Positions 1 to 6,292 of a DNA stretch of 64,000 nucleotides are shown here, piece by piece. Source of the stretch: Aquipseudomonas alcaligenes (GTDB lineage: Bacteria; Pseudomonadota; Gammaproteobacteria; Pseudomonadales; Pseudomonadaceae); contig NZ_QJRX01000003.1 of NCBI RefSeq assembly GCF_003205495.1, positions 248,001-312,000 of the forward strand, read 5' to 3'. The position numbers and the translations under genes are program-made. Within the stretch, counting starts at the first letter, position 1; each line of letters opens with the position of its first letter. The notes under the pieces were generated by a model that worked only from the letters and a program-made list of their open reading frames with translations, did not search any database and was not told where the DNA came from.

Positions 1-27
1 TATTCGTTGCAATAACACTTTACGTGT

Positions 28-95
28 TGATGAATAATTTATCAGGCAGGCATATCGTACCTTTGATGAATTATTTATCAATAAATAATTCATCA
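28..95. promoter_or_regulatory. Three-copy 17-bp operator-like palindrome upstream of the first cassette
   Basis: The sequence TGATGAATAATTTATCA (28-44) recurs with one change as TGATGAATTATTTATCA (64-80), 36 bp later. A third, inverted copy overlaps the second at 79-95, so 64-95 is a perfect palindrome with 15-bp arms around a CA centre. Each unit is itself a dyad (TGAT...ATCA). A smaller AACAC/GTGTT dyad lies at 14-28. Tandem AT-rich dyads just ahead of a gene for a small DNA-binding protein (115-384) are typical of autoregulatory operators; which protein binds here is inference. Confidence 0.6.
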
Positions 96-114
96 ATTAT
101 TAGAGCTTTTAGGA

Positions 115-384
115 ATGATCGAAGACCGCCTTAGAACCTTGGTGCGCCATCTGGGCGCCACAAGGCTGGCAGAGGCCACCGCGATCAAGGAGCGGCAGCG
201 GTGGCAGACCGTTGCAACCAATAGGAAGGTAAAAGCCCGTATTGAAGATCTGGAAGAGCTACTGAAAGTCTTCCCACAGTACGAGCTGTGGCTTTGGAGG
301 GGCGAGGTTGATCCAGCTAATGGACAGGTCTCGCCAGGTTATGAGCTGGCCGATTCAAACTTGCCAAATCAAAACGCGGGATAG
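115..384 (+). CDS. Small Cro-like DNA-binding protein, probable cassette regulator
   Basis: This 89-aa protein resembles small phage- and island-encoded DNA-binding regulators of pseudomonads. Residues 1-50 form a compact helical region (RLAEATAI...RQRWQTVATNRK), followed by an acidic helix and an aromatic stretch (YELWLWRGEV). There is no enzyme motif. It is the first gene of a rightward cassette with a PRTase-like and a NADAR gene and sits directly behind three operator-like palindromes, so an autorepressor role is likely. The only Shine-Dalgarno-like sequence (AGGA, 111-114) abuts the ATG with no spacer, which is unusual and suggests weak translation or a start I have not resolved. The family is assigned by resemblance only. 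Confidence 0.7.
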   Translation: MIEDRLRTLVRHLGATRLAEATAIKERQRWQTVATNRKVKARIEDLEELLKVFPQYELWLWRGEVDPANGQVSPGYELADSNLPNQNAG

Positions 385-455
385 CAATTACTAAAGAAGT
401 AGCTAGACGCTGGTATCTCGATGGAGTGAGGCAGAAGCGATAAGGAGACTTTAAA

Positions 456-1457
456 TTGAGAGATGTGCTAATTAATCAGCTTCTAGCGATTATCTCTGGT
501 TATAGAGCTGGGCAGATTGCACCACTCGATGTGGCTCATGTAGAGCGCTGGTTGGCAAATTTTGATGAAGCTGTCCAGATTCCAGTATTAAACGAAATTG
601 TCTACACATTAGGGCGAACCTATTATTCCTATGAAAGAGTTTGCGCGGAGCTTGTGCGCATACTTTCTCTGGATAGCCTTAACAGGCAATTTTGGCAGAA
701 TGTCTCTCTACTGGATATACAGCAAGGGGGAAATAGTCAACATGACATTGTGGGCATAGTAGCTCGGTTGGTCTTTGATAGAATGGGGCTGCGCCCGCAA
801 ATTAATGGCGCAAGTAATACTTATATTTACCTCGATGACGGTATATTTACTGGTAAGAGAGCGGAGCAGGATATAACTGCATGGGTAAACAATGCTGCTC
901 CTGATGGTGCAACGTTATACGTTGTGGCTATTTGGGTGCATTCATATGGTTTGTTTGCTCTTAAAAATGCTTTGGATCGTGTTAATGCGGCATCAAATAA
1001 AAACATAGCGATCCGCTGGGTGCATGGCACTGTGGTTGAGGATCGGAAGGCATATACTTATTCGTCTGATGTGCTTCGACCGACCCGACCTCCGGCAGAC
1101 GTAAACGTACAGAATTACATAGATCAAATGATATATGCTCCTGTATACCGTCAAGACGGAAGTGCTGGAGGCTTAGGCTTCTTTTCTTCATGCGCTGGTA
1201 GAGATGTTCTAGAACAGGAGTTTTTAAAGGCAGGGGCGTATATCCGTGCTGTTTGCCGAAATCTAGGGGTCAGGCAGCGGCCACTCGGCAATAGCGCTCT
1301 TGAAACACTTGGTTTTGGGGCGATGATGGTTACATATAGAAACTGCCCAAACAATGCTCCTCTGGCGCTATGGGTAGATGCGCCCTGGTATCCTCTCTTT
1401 CCACGAGAAACCAATGCCCAGGCTGCACATCGGCGTATGTTTGGTTTGGCCCCTTAA
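456..1457 (+). CDS. Divergent phosphoribosyltransferase-like protein of a putative conflict system
   Basis: A 333-aa protein with a TTG start chosen for its well-placed AAGGAG (442-447). Residues 122-134 read TYIYLDDGIFTGK: a beta strand ending in Asp127-Asp128, then Thr132-Gly133. This matches the PRPP-binding loop of type I phosphoribosyltransferases (hydrophobic strand, DD, three residues, T/S-G). An upstream loop, QQGGNSQHD (89-97), could be the pyrophosphate loop. The rest (about 135-333) is a long C-terminal extension without a motif I know. Divergent PRTases of this kind occur in prokaryotic conflict-system neighbourhoods. The NADAR gene begins 9 bp downstream, so the two are very probably co-transcribed. 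AT-rich composition and the TTG start suggest transfer and low expression. Substrate unknown. Confidence 0.6.
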   Translation: MRDVLINQLLAIISGYRAGQIAPLDVAHVERWLANFDEAVQIPVLNEIVYTLGRTYYSYERVCAELVRILSLDSLNRQFWQNVSLLDIQQGGNSQHDIVGIVARLVFDRMGLRPQINGASNTYIYLDDGIFTGKRAEQDITAWVNNAAPDGATLYVVAIWVHSYGLFALKNALDRVNAASNKNIAIRWVHGTVVEDRKAYTYSSDVLRPTRPPADVNVQNYIDQMIYAPVYRQDGSAGGLGFFSSCAGRDVLEQEFLKAGAYIRAVCRNLGVRQRPLGNSALETLGFGAMMVTYRNCPNNAPLALWVDAPWYPLFPRETNAQAAHRRMFGLAP

Positions 1458-1466
1458 GGTTGCAAT

Positions 1467-2096
1467 GTGAAAAAAATTGCGATTCGGACATATAGTCGAA
1501 AGGAGTGCGTGGTTTTTTTAAAAACCAACGAGGCATTTGGCGGTCTTTCGAATATGGCTGGTGGGTATCCACTGAATATTGCGGGGATTAGAATAAATAC
1601 CTCGGAGGCACTTTATCAAGCTTGTCGCTTCCCTCATTTGCCAGATATTCAGCGTCTAATAATTAGCCAGTCAAGTCCGATGACTGCGAAGATGCGATCA
1701 AAGCCATATCGCGAACAAACGCGAGATGATTGGCTTAGAGTGCGAGTCAGAATAATGAAGTGGTGCCTTAGGGTTAAGCTAATGCAGAATTGGGCAGAAT
1801 TTGGGAGTTTGCTTCTTTCCACCAATGGCCGGCCTATTGTTGAAGAATCTAGGAAGGATTCTTTTTGGGGGGCAATTTCTACCGACGAAGAGCATTTAAG
1901 CGGAGCCAATGTTCTTGGCAGGTTGCTAATGGAGCTTCGTGATGAAGTTGTTATGAATGGCGTAAATGCATTTAAGGTTCTGCCGCCGCCGGTAGTCGAG
2001 AATTTTAATTTAATGAATAACCCCATCTCAGAGATTTCCTTAGTAGAAGCCTCTATTGAGATGGGGGGGCTAACTCGACAAAGGGATATTTTTTAG
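1467..2096 (+). CDS. NADAR-domain (YbiA-like) protein
   Basis: A 209-aa protein with a GTG start 9 bp after the PRTase-like gene. NADAR landmarks appear in order: F24-GGLSNM (24-30), the SEALYQA helix (46-52), D88-W89, the M97...K104...Q107-N108 helix, L-STNG...VEES (116-128), D131-SFWG (131-135) and GANVLGRLLMELR (146-158). NADAR proteins are known to hydrolyse N-glycosidic bonds: YbiA/RibX acts on a riboflavin-pathway intermediate, and other members remove ADP-ribose from guanine bases, serving as antidotes beside DarT-type ADP-ribosyltransferases. Paired with a nucleotide-handling PRTase-like protein, it could be the reversing partner, but that is inference. About 160 residues are the domain; the last 45 are unassigned. 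Confidence 0.78.
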   Translation: MKKIAIRTYSRKECVVFLKTNEAFGGLSNMAGGYPLNIAGIRINTSEALYQACRFPHLPDIQRLIISQSSPMTAKMRSKPYREQTRDDWLRVRVRIMKWCLRVKLMQNWAEFGSLLLSTNGRPIVEESRKDSFWGAISTDEEHLSGANVLGRLLMELRDEVVMNGVNAFKVLPPPVVENFNLMNNPISEISLVEASIEMGGLTRQRDIF

Positions 2097-2104
2097 GAGT
2101 CTTA

Positions 2105-3202
2105 CTATTTTACAAGGTAAAGATTTGGCTTCTGTGTTTTCCTGAGTGGCGAAATGACTTCTTTTCCAAGGAGGTCCTCTAAAAATTCGATCTTAACATG
2201 CAGCGATTTAGCAATGCTCTCTGCATGTATTCCCTTTTTTTCCGCAAGCATTACGAGTGACCTAGATAGCATCTCTGGCGGTTCTTGTGGAACTAGGTGA
2301 TCTTCTTTTTCTCTAGCCGCTTCGCCTTTCTTTAAAGTTATTATTCCGCTTTTATACTGGGCTTCGGATATTAGCTCTAGCTGCCTTGCCCTATATATTA
2401 TTGCGGCCTTACTAACTTTCCACTTTAGCTTGAATTCTGACATTCCAATCCAGTCAAGGCGAGAGCCGTTTGGTTTTGGAAATAATTTGAACATCATTGA
2501 TCTAGGCAGAAGGAATGAGCTTGCGAACCTGTTTGCTTGGCTTTCTGTAACTCTGTCACCTGTGACTATGCCTTCATGCATAACTAAGTGGCCTAGCTCA
2601 TGTGCAATATCAAATCTTTGTCGGCAAGCGCTTTCTTTGGCTGTATTTCTGACAATAAAGGGACGTTCAACCGATACTGAAAGAGCATCAATTTCCTTCG
2701 AAAGACCCTCAAAGGTGGTCACGACTGCACCTAGATTTTCTACGAGTCTGGTCATGCTACCTACAGGCCCTAACCCTAGGCTCCATGCATTTCTGCAGTA
2801 TTCCGCTGCTCGTTCAATGTCCTCTGTTGTTTGAATGTTGGGAAGGCTAGGAATATCGTTCTGAGGAAACTTAACTTCTTGCTCAAGAAGGCGAATAAGC
2901 GAGTCAATCATCTCGCCCCGAGCAATTGCTACTTGTTTGATCGTATTTTTCGTGGTCAGTAGCTTTCTGAAATGAAACTGATCTTCATTAAGTCTTCTTG
3001 ATTTTGGTGCGAAAAAACCAACCTCTACATTTAATGAATCCGCAAGGTCTTGCATTAATTGTTCTGTAGGGGTGTTCTGATTTGTTTCAAGCTTGGAAAT
3101 GTATTGGCGTGTTTTGCCAACCTTTTCCGCAACCTCTTCAAGAGCTAGCCCGCAAAAAATGCGGGCTAGTCTTAGGGATGCTCCGTCAAAATTGTTGCTC
3201 AT
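2105..3202 (-). CDS. XRE-family HTH regulator fused to an ImmA/IrrE metallopeptidase
   Basis: A 365-aa protein. Residues 6-64 form an XRE helix-turn-helix (LEEVAEKVGKTRQYISKLE). The zinc-protease motif HELGH lies at 201-205 with the usual QANRFASSFLLP helix after it, as in ImmA/IrrE (DUF955) proteins that cleave or sense repressors in mobile elements and stress responses. The last 100 residues are basic with a second possible HTH-like region. The 195-aa partner gene ends 5 bp upstream on the same strand, so the two are translationally close; transcription converges on the NADAR gene with 8 bp between stop codons. Single-chain HTH-peptidases with a small partner occur in toxin-antitoxin and ICE/phage control modules. 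Confidence 0.85.
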   Translation of the reverse strand: MSNNFDGASLRLARIFCGLALEEVAEKVGKTRQYISKLETNQNTPTEQLMQDLADSLNVEVGFFAPKSRRLNEDQFHFRKLLTTKNTIKQVAIARGEMIDSLIRLLEQEVKFPQNDIPSLPNIQTTEDIERAAEYCRNAWSLGLGPVGSMTRLVENLGAVVTTFEGLSKEIDALSVSVERPFIVRNTAKESACRQRFDIAHELGHLVMHEGIVTGDRVTESQANRFASSFLLPRSMMFKLFPKPNGSRLDWIGMSEFKLKWKVSKAAIIYRARQLELISEAQYKSGIITLKKGEAAREKEDHLVPQEPPEMLSRSLVMLAEKKGIHAESIAKSLHVKIEFLEDLLGKEVISPLRKTQKPNLYLVK

Positions 3203-3207
3203 TCTCT

Positions 3208-3795
3208 TTACTCGTTCTGAGCTTCTTCATTCCCTGCATCTTCGCGAATTTCTACCTTGGCAGGGGGGATCTCTTTAGTGTCGGGTGTGAAACTGTCGAT
3301 AGAATACAATACTTGACTAGCAGAGCTGTAAGTCCACTGAGAAACCTTCTCTTGGAAGACGTTATACCCAATGAAAAAGACCTGATCTTCATCTTCTTCG
3401 GTCAGAGCTTTCTCGACAACAAATCTCCACATAACAGGTTGAGACTCATCGAGTGCAAAAAGGGTATCTACAGCGTTACGCTTAAAGAAACCGACCTTCT
3501 CTGGAAGCTCATGATCATCCCTGAAAAAGCGACAAGGTACTTGACCAATCCGGAATGTCACATCCATTGCCGGACTGGCGAGAGATAGCCAATCGTACTG
3601 AGCGCTCAAACACATATCGATAAGCATATTGCGGGAGCGACCAAAAACAGCTGTCTCTCGCGTATACGTATCATCATAATGTGAGTCCATCTCGCGGATT
3701 GTGTTGAAGCGGATGTCTAGGAGTTGCTCAGCAATGACCGCCAGGCGCTCATCGGTCAGCTCTGGATAAAACGAGGATGGGTGAGGATGAGTCAT
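3208..3795 (-). CDS. Unrecognised 195-aa partner of the XRE-ImmA protein
   Basis: I do not recognise the family. The ATG at 3795 is chosen because AGGAA precedes it by a normal spacing; an in-frame extension to 3930 lacks such a site and would run over the repeated promoter element. The protein is acidic, has no signal peptide or membrane segment, begins MTHPHPSSFYPELTDERL, and is predicted mixed alpha/beta, with a polar, acidic C-terminal tail. It is directly upstream of the XRE-ImmA gene (5-bp gap) and probably co-transcribed. By position it could be the effector or substrate of that regulator; nothing in the sequence shows a catalytic site. Confidence 0.7.
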   Translation of the reverse strand: MTHPHPSSFYPELTDERLAVIAEQLLDIRFNTIREMDSHYDDTYTRETAVFGRSRNMLIDMCLSAQYDWLSLASPAMDVTFRIGQVPCRFFRDDHELPEKVGFFKRNAVDTLFALDESQPVMWRFVVEKALTEEDEDQVFFIGYNVFQEKVSQWTYSSASQVLYSIDSFTPDTKEIPPAKVEIREDAGNEEAQNE

Positions 3796-3818
3796 AAGCG
3801 TTCCTGGCAGATTTGCAG

Positions 3819-3862
3819 TTTTGTCAACCAAAGAATCTGACAAAAACCGGGTTTTGTCAACC
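3819..3862 (-). promoter_or_regulatory. Repeated TTGACAAAA promoter/operator of the 195-aa gene and XRE-ImmA
   Basis: The 11-mer TTTTGTCAACC occurs at 3819-3829 and 3852-3862, with the inverse TGACAAAA at 3838-3845 between them. Read on the minus strand each long copy contains TTGACA, the ideal -35 hexamer. The upstream one is followed after 17 bp by GATTCT, a weak -10. The combination looks like a promoter overlapped by repeated operator half-sites, probably bound by the XRE protein downstream. Direct evidence is only the repeats and spacing. Confidence 0.5.
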
Positions 3863-3933
3863 TGCCGCTGGCCAGGCCGAAAATGCAGCAAAAGAGGCTC
3901 TAGAAGGGCAGCCCTAATGACTGCCGGCAAGCT

Positions 3934-4192
3934 CTAGGGACATGCCTTGGCCGGTCGTGCACGACGATATAAGCGAGGATCTCGGACATCGAACTCGCCA
4001 AGCTCTTCACGGAGAATCGCCACGTCATGCGGGGCCTCTATTGAGAGCCTGACGAGGCCGCGGCGAATGTCGCGGATTTCGATCATGATCCCCGCGGGAT
4101 GAAGTTGCTCAGGATTTTGATTGGATAGGTATCGCGTTCAACGTGGATAAAAGACGTTCGTTTTCAAGGCGAGTTAGGACTGGGTGATGCAT
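3934..4192 (-). pseudogene. Frameshifted CsrA/RsmA-family regulator (RsmN/RsmF-like)
   Basis: The 50-codon reading frame from 4086 to 3934 carries the second half of a CsrA protein: G-LVRLSIEAPHDVAILREEL matches the family signature G-x-VRIGI-x-AP-x-x-V-x-V-x-R-x-E, including the RNA-contacting Arg. Upstream, in a frame shifted by one base, the segment from 4192 (MHHPVLTRLENERLL) resembles a CsrA N-terminus (LTR...). Joining the frames near 4140 gives about 30 residues between the LTR motif and the second half, the long insertion typical of RsmN/RsmF rather than RsmA. The first frame ends at a TGA (4111-4109). Most likely a single-base indel inactivated it; a sequencing error or a shortened functional form is possible. 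Confidence 0.5.
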
Positions 4193-4372
4193 CGAGGCCA
4201 TCCTTGGTGTGCGATAAAGAGAGCCTGAGCCTGGACAACGCACAAGCCAATGGCGAGGTACAAGCGTCGAAAATGTGTCGAAATCACTGTGCCGGATAGG
4301 CACGTAGTGAGACGGTCCAGAGTGCTGAGGCCCCAGAGTGAGCGGGTTTGAGACGCAACGACACCGCAAAAA

Positions 4373-4400
4373 TAGGGTTCAAATCCCTATCTTCCCGCCA
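4373..4400 (+). other. tRNA 3'-end-like fragment, putative attachment site of the AT-rich island
   Basis: The 28 bases read as a T-arm and acceptor end: stem TAGGG, loop TTCAAAT, stem CCCTA, then TCTTCCC, discriminator G and CCA. The upstream sequence lacks the matching GGGAAGA acceptor strand and a D-arm, so it is not a complete tRNA. tRNA 3' ends are the usual crossover sites of tyrosine-recombinase islands. The AT-rich, mobile-type genes stop here and core-like GC-rich sequence begins, so this is probably the att scar at the island's right end. I cannot name the parental tRNA confidently. Confidence 0.5.
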
Positions 4401-4407
4401 TTCATAG

Positions 4408-4442
4408 AAAGCCCCTGAAATCCTCGGATTTCAGGGGCTTTT
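4408..4442 (+). terminator. Rho-independent terminator after the tRNA-like fragment
   Basis: A long hairpin: AAAGCCCCTGAAATCC (4408-4423) pairs with GGATTTCAGGGGCTTT around a two-base loop and ends in TTTT. It lies 7 bp after the CCA of the tRNA-like fragment, where a tRNA terminator would be, and could work on either strand. Confidence 0.8.
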
Positions 4443-4552
4443 GCGTTTCTGGCAGGGCATGGGGATGCCGTGCATGCGCTTGTCGCGGTTTTCTGTGTCT
4501 GTTTTGCTGTTTATTTGCTATTTTTGTATCAAACGAACATCAGGAGGGCGCC

Positions 4553-4924
4553 ATGAGTGCACTCAGCAAGCCCGGTGTCGACGCCGAAGCCGTCCTGCTC
4601 AAGGCCCTGCTCAATACCCGTGAGCAGCTGGGGCTGACCCAGCAGGAGCTGGCCGCTATCGTCGGGGTCAACCGTTCCGCCATCAGCCGCTGGAGCGACA
4701 GCGGTGGCCTGCGTCCGCAGAGCAAGACCGGTGAGCTGGCGCTGCTGCTGATCCGCATCTACCGCGCCCTGTTCGCCCTGTTCGGTGGCAATCTCGAGGA
4801 CATGCGCCACTTCCTGCGTACCGAGAACCGGCATCTGGCCGGCGTGCCATTGCAGCAGATGAGCCAGGTGCAGGGGCTGGTGCGTGTGGTGGAGTACCTC
4901 GACGCCATTCGCGGCAAGGTCTGA
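4553..4924 (+). CDS. Xre/MbcA/ParS-type antitoxin of a RES toxin-antitoxin pair
   Basis: A 123-aa protein with an N-terminal helix-turn-helix (residues about 24-50, LTQQELAAIVGVNRSAISRW) and a C-terminal toxin-binding domain (RIYRALFALFGGN...MRHFLRTEN...L-G-P). This architecture defines the COG5642/MbcA antitoxins that neutralise RES-domain NAD+ phosphorylases and repress their own operon. The start is preceded by AGGAGGGC. The RES gene follows 47 bp downstream on the same strand. Composition is GC-rich like the core genome, unlike the island to its left. Confidence 0.9.
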   Translation: MSALSKPGVDAEAVLLKALLNTREQLGLTQQELAAIVGVNRSAISRWSDSGGLRPQSKTGELALLLIRIYRALFALFGGNLEDMRHFLRTENRHLAGVPLQQMSQVQGLVRVVEYLDAIRGKV

Positions 4925-4971
4925 GCCTTCTTTTCCCGTTATCCGCCGTGGCGGATTGAGCGAGTCCCGAT

Positions 4972-5724
4972 ATGGATATCTGGCAGGCCTGCGCCGGCGC
5001 AGAGCAGATGATTCCCCTGCGTGGTCGCCTGGTGCGGCTGGTGGAGAATCAGGAACAGGTGGCCACCTTGCAACTGGTGGAAAGCCTGGAGGAGCAGGCG
5101 CTGCTCGAGCAACTGCTGGAGACCAGCAAGCCACCACTGCCGCCCAGTGCCGAACCCCTGCATTATCTGTTGCACACGCCGTTCCGCTACCCGCCGCTGC
5201 GCTGGGGCTCACGCTTCGGCCGGCGCCACGAGCCAAGCCTGTTCTATGCCGCCTGCCGGCTGGAGACGGCCATGGCGGAGACCGCCTTCTATCGCTTCGT
5301 GCTCTGGCACGGCATGGTCGAGCCGCCACCGAGCGGGCGGATTGTTTCCGAGCATTCCTCTTTCGAGGCGCGCTATCAGGTGGAGCGCGGCATTCGCCTG
5401 CAGCTGCCGCCTTTCGATCGTCATCGCGAGGCGCTCACCCTCCGCAGCGATTACCGCGCCACCCAGGCTCTGGGCAGCGCCATGCGCGAGGCGGGGGTGG
5501 AGGCCTTCGAGTACCCCTCGGCGCGCTGCCCGCAGGGCGGCAACAACGTCGCGCTCTATGCCCCGGCCGCCTTTGGCGAGAAGCGCCCGCGCAACCTGCA
5601 GCCCTGGTTGTGCGAAACCACCGCCGGCTATGTGGCGTTCAAGAGCGCGCAGGCGCCGGACACGCCGCGCCTGTTCGCCCTGGACCTGTACCTGCTGGAT
5701 GGCGTGCTGCCGCAGCCAGCCTGA
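4972..5724 (+). CDS. RES-domain NAD+-degrading toxin
   Basis: A 250-aa RES-family protein. The conserved core lies about residues 63-120 and later: a YRYPPLRWGSRF-type arginine region, then HEPSLFYAACRLETAMAETAFYR, the RES signature in which the Arg, Tyr and Glu form the NAD+-binding pocket, followed by a Ser-containing segment (EYPSARC-GGNNVALY). RES toxins degrade NAD+ and halt growth; the upstream Xre protein is the antitoxin. The length is slightly longer than the compact 150-180-aa toxins because of about 60 N-terminal residues. Stop is 1 bp from the convergent PCu(A)C gene. Confidence 0.88.
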   Translation: MDIWQACAGAEQMIPLRGRLVRLVENQEQVATLQLVESLEEQALLEQLLETSKPPLPPSAEPLHYLLHTPFRYPPLRWGSRFGRRHEPSLFYAACRLETAMAETAFYRFVLWHGMVEPPPSGRIVSEHSSFEARYQVERGIRLQLPPFDRHREALTLRSDYRATQALGSAMREAGVEAFEYPSARCPQGGNNVALYAPAAFGEKRPRNLQPWLCETTAGYVAFKSAQAPDTPRLFALDLYLLDGVLPQPA

Positions 5725-5725
5725 T

Positions 5726-6187
5726 TCAGTGCTGGTGCTCGGCGGCGGGCGCGTCCCTCTGCACGGCCACCTCGACCTCGATGTCGCCGGCCTTCTCGAA
5801 GCGCAGGGTCAGCGGGAAGCGCTCGCCGTCCCTGGGCTGTTGGCGTACGCCGAACAGCATGACGTGATAGCCCATGGGCGCGAACTGCACCTCGGCGCCG
5901 GCCGGCACGCTCACGGCCTGGACCTGCTGCATCTTCATCAAGCCATTCTGGTGCAGGTGCTCGTGCAGTTCGGCCTTCTGCGCCAGCGGGCTGCTGACGC
6001 CGATCAGGCGGTCGGCCGCGCCGCGATTGTGCAGGACGAAGAAGGCCGCGGCATTCGGCGCGCTGGGTGGCATGGCGCGCGCCCAGGGGTGGTCGATGTG
6101 GATCTGCCCGGCGCTGTAGTCGTGGGCCTGGGCCAGCAGCGGCGCCAGTAGCAAGGCGGCCAGCAGCAGAAGTTTGGATGGGTGCAT
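5726..6187 (-). CDS. Periplasmic copper chaperone PCu(A)C
   Basis: A 153-aa protein with a clear Sec signal peptide (about 1-21, ending LAQA-HD). The mature part has the PCu(A)C copper site: His in ELHEHLHQNG, two Met in LMKMQQV and the FAPMGYHVML segment that supplies the last His-x-Met. The family delivers Cu(I) to cytochrome oxidase CuA or binds copper in the periplasm. A His-rich tail (AAEHQH) may add copper sites. A DUF2946 gene lies about 105 bp upstream on the same strand, a common pairing in pseudomonads. Confidence 0.92.
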   Translation of the reverse strand: MHPSKLLLLAALLLAPLLAQAHDYSAGQIHIDHPWARAMPPSAPNAAAFFVLHNRGAADRLIGVSSPLAQKAELHEHLHQNGLMKMQQVQAVSVPAGAEVQFAPMGYHVMLFGVRQQPRDGERFPLTLRFEKAGDIEVEVAVQRDAPAAEHQH

Positions 6188-6292
6188 GAGGGTTCTCCTC
6201 GTCGGGATAGGTGTGCCGAATCTGCGCGCGCCAGGGGCTGCGCTCGGTATGGTCGGCGGGTGTCCGGGGCGGCGGCGAATGGGTGGGGATGA

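Noticed and set aside
827..1572. Several short leftward frames opposite the PRTase-like gene
   Set aside because: No ribosome-binding sites or coding signal; the forward frames are coherent.
4109..4369. Leftward 86-codon frame as a separate gene
   Set aside because: Only its last part (from 4192) has meaning, as the N-terminus of the frameshifted CsrA-like gene.
4300..4400. Complete tRNA gene
   Set aside because: Only T-arm and 3' acceptor end are present; no matching 5' acceptor strand or D-arm.
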